The notes beneath the pieces were generated by a model. The model was not told the origin of the DNA, ran no database searches, and worked only from the letters and a program-made list of their open reading frames with translations. The translations under genes were made by a program, and so were the position numbers. DNA of 64,000 bases, taken from positions 412,001 through 476,000 of the forward strand of contig JAAOOA010000097.1 of NCBI GenBank assembly GCA_012861695.1, written 5' to 3'. Of the stretch, positions 59,501-64,000 are shown one piece after another (position 1 is the first letter of the stretch; every line of letters begins with the position of its first letter). The DNA comes from Trematomus loennbergii (taxonomy: Eukaryota; Chordata; Actinopteri; Perciformes; Nototheniidae).

Positions 59501-62500
59501 GTGACACCAAGACCACAGCGCTGCAGGTCTTCTTGGTAGAACATGATGTCTCCTTTCTCCAGATGTTCAAACGCCAGCCTCCCCAGCTTCAGAAGAACCT
59601 CCCTGTCAGCCTCCGTCAGCTGCTGTGGACTCGTCTCATGTCCCTCTTCATACTTCTGCTTCTTCCTCTGTGTCTGGACCAGCAGGAAGTGTGAGTACAT
59701 GTCAGTGAGGGTCTGGGCAGTCTCCTCTCTGGTCTGTAGTCAACATGTGGTCCAGAACTGCAGCAGTGATCCAGCAGAAGACTGGGATCAGACACATGAT
59801 GTGGAGGCTCCTGGAGCTCTTGATGTGAGAGATGATTCTGCTGGACAGGTCTTCATCACTCGATCTCCTCCTGAAGTACTCCTCCTTCTGGGCGTCAGTG
59901 AAGCCTCGTACTTCTGTTACCCTGTCCACACACTCAGGAGGGATCTGATTGGCCGCTGCAGGTCTGGAAGTTATCCAGACGAGAGCCGAGGGAAGCAGCT
60001 TCCCCCTGATGAGGTTTGTCAGCAGCACGTTGACTGAGGACTGCTGTGAGACATCAGACACAACCTCATTGTTTCTGAAGTCCAGAGAAAGTCTGCTTTC
60101 ATCCAGGCCGTCAAAGATGAGCAGCACTTTACAGACAGCCAGCTGCTCTGCTGTGACCTTCTGTAAGGTTGGATGGAAAACATGGAGCAGCCTGAGAAGA
60201 CTGTACTGCTCACCTTTGATCAGGTTCAGCTCCCTGAAGGAGAGCGGGATCACCAGACTGACATCTTGGTTTTCCAAACCCTCGGCCCAGTCCAGAGTGA
60301 ACTTCTGCACTGAGAAGGTTTTTCCAACTCCAGCGACTCCGTTGGTCAGGACCGCTCTGATGAGAGTCTGTTGGTCAGGTAAGGCTTTAAAGATGTCCTG
60401 GCACTTGATTGGAGTGTCATGGAGGGTCTCTTTCTTGGAAGCTGTCTCCAGCTGCCTCACCTCATGTTGGGTATTAACCTCTTCACTCTGGCCTTGTGTG
60501 ATGTAGAGCTCAGTGAAGATCCTGTTGAGGAGGGTTTCACTTTGATCAGTTCCTTCAGTCACACGTTCACATCTCCTCCTCAGACTGAGCCTATGTTCAT
60601 CTAAAACCTCCTGCAGACCACTATCTGCTGGAAGAGAAGGAAACATGAGAGAATCAGGAAAATGCTTTTGAGAATCTGAACAGTCAGGGTTTTAAATCAT
60701 GATTTTTATAAAACATTTTAATGTCTATACTTTACAACACAAAGAATCCTGGACATGAAGACTCCAGAAGGAACCACAAATACTAGTTGCCAGATATTTA
60801 TACTATCATACGTAAATGTTATATAAGTGCTGGGCTAATGTAGTAATGTCTGAGTAAGACAGAAAGCGTTTTTTAGGGAAACACTGCTGTCCCATGAAAT
60901 ATTTGTACACACTTTAAAACCAAAGCCTTGAAGAAGGGATCAGATGATACAGTGTTTCTATAGAAGAGTAGACACCCAGCACCCAGACAGCGGTAAAGAG
61001 GCTGCACGTGTTCGGCCTCTTACTTTGTAAAATGCTCCATCTTTCTCCACACTGAGGACAGCAGGAGTCTCCTGATGGAGGAAGCTGCTCCCAGTATGAG
61101 GCGATGCACTGTCTGCAGAACCAGTGTCCACAGCTGGTAGAGACTGGATCCTTCAGGACGTCCTGACACAGAGCACAGCTGGACAGCTGCTGCTCCACAG
61201 GAACACCACTCTTCCTCTTCCCTCTGTGGAGATGAACACATCCTTTACAGCACTTTACATTAGTGGAGCTGATTCTCACCAAAGGTACAACAATGTGGCA
61301 AATTCTAGTTTCATATTTAAATTATAATTAGATTATATTTCATGATAAGGTAGATAGAGGTTAGTTATTCATATCATTAGGAAACAAAACAGCTTTGTGT
61401 CTGGATTCATAACATCAGCTGAATTAATCTGGTACACTTTAGCACTTTGAACCAATTTACATTGAATTTGCTGTGAATACATTTCAATAAACATATGGAA
61501 AGGATGCCGAAATAACAACGTAATGATAGTGATTTGTAAAAGCCAGAGTTAATGCTTCGTCAGGTCTGTCTGCAACACAACGAGCAAAACACTTTAAAAT
61601 GTTTGTTTTCTGAATGGAGATCTTTGATTAAAGCTAGGCTAGGCTAACATTGTAGCTGATCCATCAACACTCAAAATAACTCCATCCAGTCATAAGAACA
61701 GCAGCTATTATATTGTTAGCACCACAGACAGTCTCTGGTTTAACAGGTACATGAATAACCCTGATTTAATATGAGGTGCTGTAGAGCTCTGGGTGCTGAT
61801 GTTCCCTCTTCTGATTGATCTCAGCATGTCAGTGACGACAGGAGCAGAATCTCAACACTGTTTTTGTAACAGAGCGTCACAAACTTTACACTCAAGTTGT
61901 AACTTTTCAAGTTGTGTGAATACACGGGGGATATGAATGTTGCTTCTTCACTTCATTCGTGTTGCCAGGTACACATGTGTGTCTTTGTATTGACTCTACA
62001 TGTAATCAGTTACATCTGCTAATGCTAAACACAACCAGCTCACCAGGTTATTACTATTATTAATAAACCTCTTCAAATACGTCTGAAAAAGATGCTGAGG
62101 TAGTCAACTCATTTGTTGGAAGATTTATATTGTTTCAAGTATTATTGTGATTTTAAGAACATGTCATAACACTGATACATTGATAATATAATAGCATATT
62201 GAAATATCCTAACATATTGTTAACTGTCCTCTTCGTCCTTGTTGACTGAACTTTAATGCTTTTATTGGTGGCTTGTTGTTACAATTCATTTGTGAAGTGT
62301 TACATGTTTGTATTTGATTTGCTTAACCAGAGGTCCTACATGTGGAGAGAGAGTGTTATTTTACTGGAGTAGTTTACTTAGTTCTCTACTGCCTTTCTTT
62401 TTGTACTTTACTGCAAATCTTTACTCTAATCTACTGCATTTCTGTACTTCATTCTACAGAGTGTCTGTACTCTACTGCGCTCATGTAATTATGAAAGAAC

Positions 62501-62672
62501 AGTTTAGATTATACGATTATATAAAATCTGAATCCTCTTGAGGTCAGGTTACAGTAGAAACTCTTACTTTGTGTCTGAGGGTCCGGGTTCATCTCTGAAG
62601 TCTGGAGGTTCCTCTTCAGACCGGTCACTCTTCATAGACAGACAGCTGGGGACTGGAGACTCTGCTCTCAGT
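50093..62672 (-). CDS. nlrp1: NLRP1-like inflammasome sensor, copy B (multi-exon, 5' end not found)
   Basis: Tandem duplicate of gene A on the minus strand. Exons in order: 62568-62672 (N-terminal repeat), 61024-61223 (RING), 58773-60627 (FISNA-NACHT), LRR exons 58093-58263, 57498-57663, 56508-56677 and 55767-55935, FIIND exons 54066-54281, 52935-53193, 51568-51684 and 51308-51448, and VNTR-CARD 50093-50584. The start exon and exon 1 known from copy A are not present; homology to A stops at about 62805 and unrelated DNA follows. Frameshifts lie at about 59718, 59441, 58937, 53050 and in the CARD near 50188. Most are not shared with copy A. Domain content is otherwise the same. The gene may be a pseudogene, or may suffer assembly indels and take its 5' exons from beyond an inserted element. 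Confidence 0.65.
50346..50560 (-). repeat. 18-bp minisatellite coding a hexapeptide VNTR, copy B
   Basis: About 11 units of the same Ala-Glu-Ser-Arg-Val-Pro repeat as copy A. One unit near 50418 lacks two bases and so moves translation to the Arg-Glu-Gln-Ser-Pro-Ser frame. Confidence 0.9.
50731..50968 (+). mobile_element. Retroposon 3' end, specific to unit B
   Basis: About 238 bp inserted where unit A reads AAAACTCCTACACC. It ends GGGGGATTAATAAAGGTC, a common fish LINE tail, and CTCC is repeated on both sides. It lies in the intron between the FIIND and CARD exons. Confidence 0.7.
51308..54281 (-). CDS. Copy B FIIND exons
   Basis: These match the copy A FIIND exons. The ZU5-like exon (54066-54281) has two small deletions near 54169. 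The exon at 52935-53193 keeps VVHITDEG and VPHLSLFGL with the same His-to-Ser spacing of 27, but has indels around 53025-53060. The UPA exons 51568-51684 ([20 protein letters not shown]) and 51308-51448 ([10 protein letters not shown]) read through without the break seen in copy A. The two copies thus complement each other's damage. Confidence 0.7.
52002..52664 (-). mobile_element. Non-LTR retrotransposon 3' fragment in a FIIND intron, copy B
   Basis: Counterpart of 16310-16990 at the same intron position, with [20 protein letters not shown] and [20 protein letters not shown] visible. The trinucleotide tail is at about 52005. Confidence 0.8.
54888..55002. repeat. CCAAT-bearing minisatellite, copy B
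   Basis: Five units with GCCAATCACAG, against three in copy A, followed by the same ATTGGGGCGGG. Confidence 0.75.
55767..58263 (-). CDS. Copy B leucine-rich repeat exons (four)
   Basis: Exons 58093-58263 (171 nt), 57498-57663 (166), 56508-56677 (170) and 55767-55935 (169). They encode the same two-LRR unit as copy A. The 57498 exon carries the GTTGACTCAGG 2-nt deletion also seen in two exons of copy A; the 56508 exon keeps the undeleted form (GTTGTCACTCAGG). Copy B has one LRR exon fewer than copy A. Confidence 0.75.
57093..57401. repeat. LTR-like repeat, copy B
   Basis: Third copy of the TGTGGCAG...CCTCACA repeat described at 21906-22215, at the homologous place between LRR exons. Confidence 0.45.
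58773..60627 (-). CDS. Copy B FISNA-NACHT exon
   Basis: It opens [20 protein letters not shown] and has Walker [10 protein letters not shown] and Walker [11 protein letters not shown]. It continues in frame through [12 protein letters not shown] to about 59718, where two bases are missing. Further breaks are at about 59441 and 58937 and around the short acidic repeat (about 59240-59325). The first 300 codons are nearly identical to copy A, which points to recent duplication or gene conversion. Confidence 0.8.
61024..61223 (-). CDS. Copy B RING-finger exon
   Basis: Same 200-nt exon as copy A with one visible change, CGHWFC for CGHGFC. All zinc ligands are kept. Confidence 0.8.
61309..62272. 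other. Intron segment found only in copy B
   Basis: About 960 bp separate blocks that are adjacent in copy A at about 28397. No terminal repeats, target duplication or coding signal were seen, so a deletion in A is as likely as an insertion in B. Confidence 0.6.
62568..62672 (-). CDS. Copy B N-terminal repeat exon
   Basis: A 105-nt exon equal to 28699-28803 of copy A ([20 protein letters not shown]). Its upstream side is joined to the flank that follows the degenerate exon in copy A (about 29080), so about 270 bp between the two exon copies are missing. That is the expected product of unequal exchange between repeated exons. Confidence 0.75.
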
Positions 62673-62805
62673 CTGTGGAAACAACACATATTGTACACAT
62701 ATTATTTAGTTCTTGTAAAGAGCAGAGGTAATATGAACATGATACTTGATTGGCTAATCCTTCAATCTTCTTGCCTAGTTAGGTTTGCCTCCTTGATTTG
62801 ACTTC

Positions 62806-64000
62806 TTCTTCTTGACAAAGCAAAAAAATAGGTACATACATTTTCCGCCATTTTCCGATTCACAAAACATTGCGTACCGGCGAGGGAAGTGCGTACCGGC
62901 GAGGGAAGTGCGTACGGCGCTCCCTACGCCTGTTTCCCTTTATAAATCACATCACAGGCTTCACGTAACGCCCATATTTGCCTATAAATAGTCAAAGAAA
63001 CGCCCATTCATTCTTTCATTCTTTCATTCTTTCATTCATTCATTCATTTTGACTGACTGCATGAAGAAGATCACAGGAAATTACGATAGAACAGCTAAAA
63101 AAGACATCTCACACCGTGTCAGATTTTGGTTATTTTGGGAAGGTGGAGATAAATCATATTGTTTGGTGGATGCAGTTTGAACCAGAGTAGCAGCATGGAG
63201 GTCGGATCGTCACCAAAATAAATAAATAAGTGGTCCGAAAAGGTTAATGACAAAAAAAATACACATAACCTTCCTCAGGCAGTGTGTTTGTCCCGGGACA
63301 GGAGACCCCCCCTTGATGAGAAACTGTAAGAAATGATCGGGGAATCCCTCCGGAGTGGAGTCATGACGACTGGATCTGAATTATTTGGTTGTATTTGGTG
63401 GTTTGTGTTCCAGCTGTCGATCAGCAACTATATATCCATAATCCACCAGTTAAAGGAAATACAATGTGTTGTGTTATATTAGCTGTACAATTTACCACAT
63501 ATGGTGTTCTTAGTTTCCATACCTCCTGTGTTTTACGAGCGACTTATCAAGTCTTGGCAAACGTCATAAAACACGATTGAACGTGATAGTATATAAAACC
63601 ATGCTCGTATCTACAACCTATAGAAATGCAAACGGCGTCAGTTTAGACGTAATTCTGTCCTCCTGCTTACCGCATCATTTATGAGAAAACATTTCATAAC
63701 ATTAACACAACATATTCGAGGTGGTTTTAAATAACATATCCGTATTTATTTATTTCTCCAAGTTATGTGTTTGTGTGCACTGAGGAGTCTCAAACAGGCG
63801 TTTGTTTAATCATTTAAAGATTGGCTTTAATCAATGTTTGAAAATGAATTCTTCATATTTGATAAATGAGAGGTAACATTTTATTTATGGTATTATTTCC
63901 ACATATTTCTCTCCATTCTACCTTCTGCCAACGGTGTCGCAGTTTTCCTCTCTCCCGTTTGTGTGCTTAGTGCGTACGCATGGGTTAGAGTTTGCGTGGA
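62806..64000. mobile_element. Probable transposon end interrupting unit B
   Basis: Homology to unit A stops at about 62805. The new sequence has a directly repeated AGTGCGTACCGGCGAGGGA, then TTTATAAATCACATCACAGG, an (ATTC)n run at about 63007-63047, and GTGCGTACGCATGGGTTAGA at the window end. GTGCGTAC motifs at both sides suggest a Harbinger-like DNA element running off the window. No transposase or Myb-like frame was seen. Confidence 0.4.

Overview
The window is vertebrate nuclear DNA from a ray-finned fish, probably a percomorph teleost. The evidence is the fish-type NLR genes (FISNA-NACHT exons with tandem N-terminal repeat exons), L2-like, Rex1-like and DIRS-like retroelements, hAT-type elements carrying the common fish ends, V-SINE-type tails and abundant long (CA)n tracts. 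No bacterial features, tRNA, rRNA or CRISPR arrays were seen.

Layout. 1-3666: a degenerate L2-like LINE lying inside an endogenous retrovirus, of which the end of env and a candidate 3' LTR remain. 3667-9370: repeat-rich DNA with an orphan 5' piece of an NLR gene (5812-6597) and a large foldback element (8098-9152). 9371-30300: unit A, made of an orphan last exon of an inositol 5-phosphatase (inpp5k-like, + strand) facing a complete NLRP1-like gene (- strand, 14340-29634). 30900-45560: a spacer with the 3' half of the inpp5k-like gene (+ strand, exons from 34486 to 45656), one reversed M13-peptidase exon, a 57-bp minisatellite, two hAT-type elements, a MITE and a DIRS-like element. 45561-62805: unit B, a tandem duplicate of unit A with a second NLRP1-like gene (50093-62672). 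62806-64000: DNA unrelated to unit A, probably a transposon.

The NLRP1-like genes read, from N to C terminus: repeated short acidic/Pro-rich exons, a C3HC4 RING finger, FISNA-NACHT, four or five LRR exons, a FIIND with a conserved autoproteolysis His/Ser pair, a hexapeptide VNTR and a CARD. FIIND-CARD marks the inflammasome sensor class. By family knowledge, self-cleavage in FIIND would free a UPA-VNTR-CARD fragment that recruits caspase. The VNTR lies in that fragment and has about 30 units in copy A and about 11 in copy B.

Both copies carry several unshared one- or two-base frameshifts. The amino-acid sequence around them is well kept, so long-read assembly error is as likely as pseudogene decay; raw reads or RNA would decide. 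Copies A and B also differ by clean mobile-element insertions with visible empty sites, so the duplication is older than those insertions.
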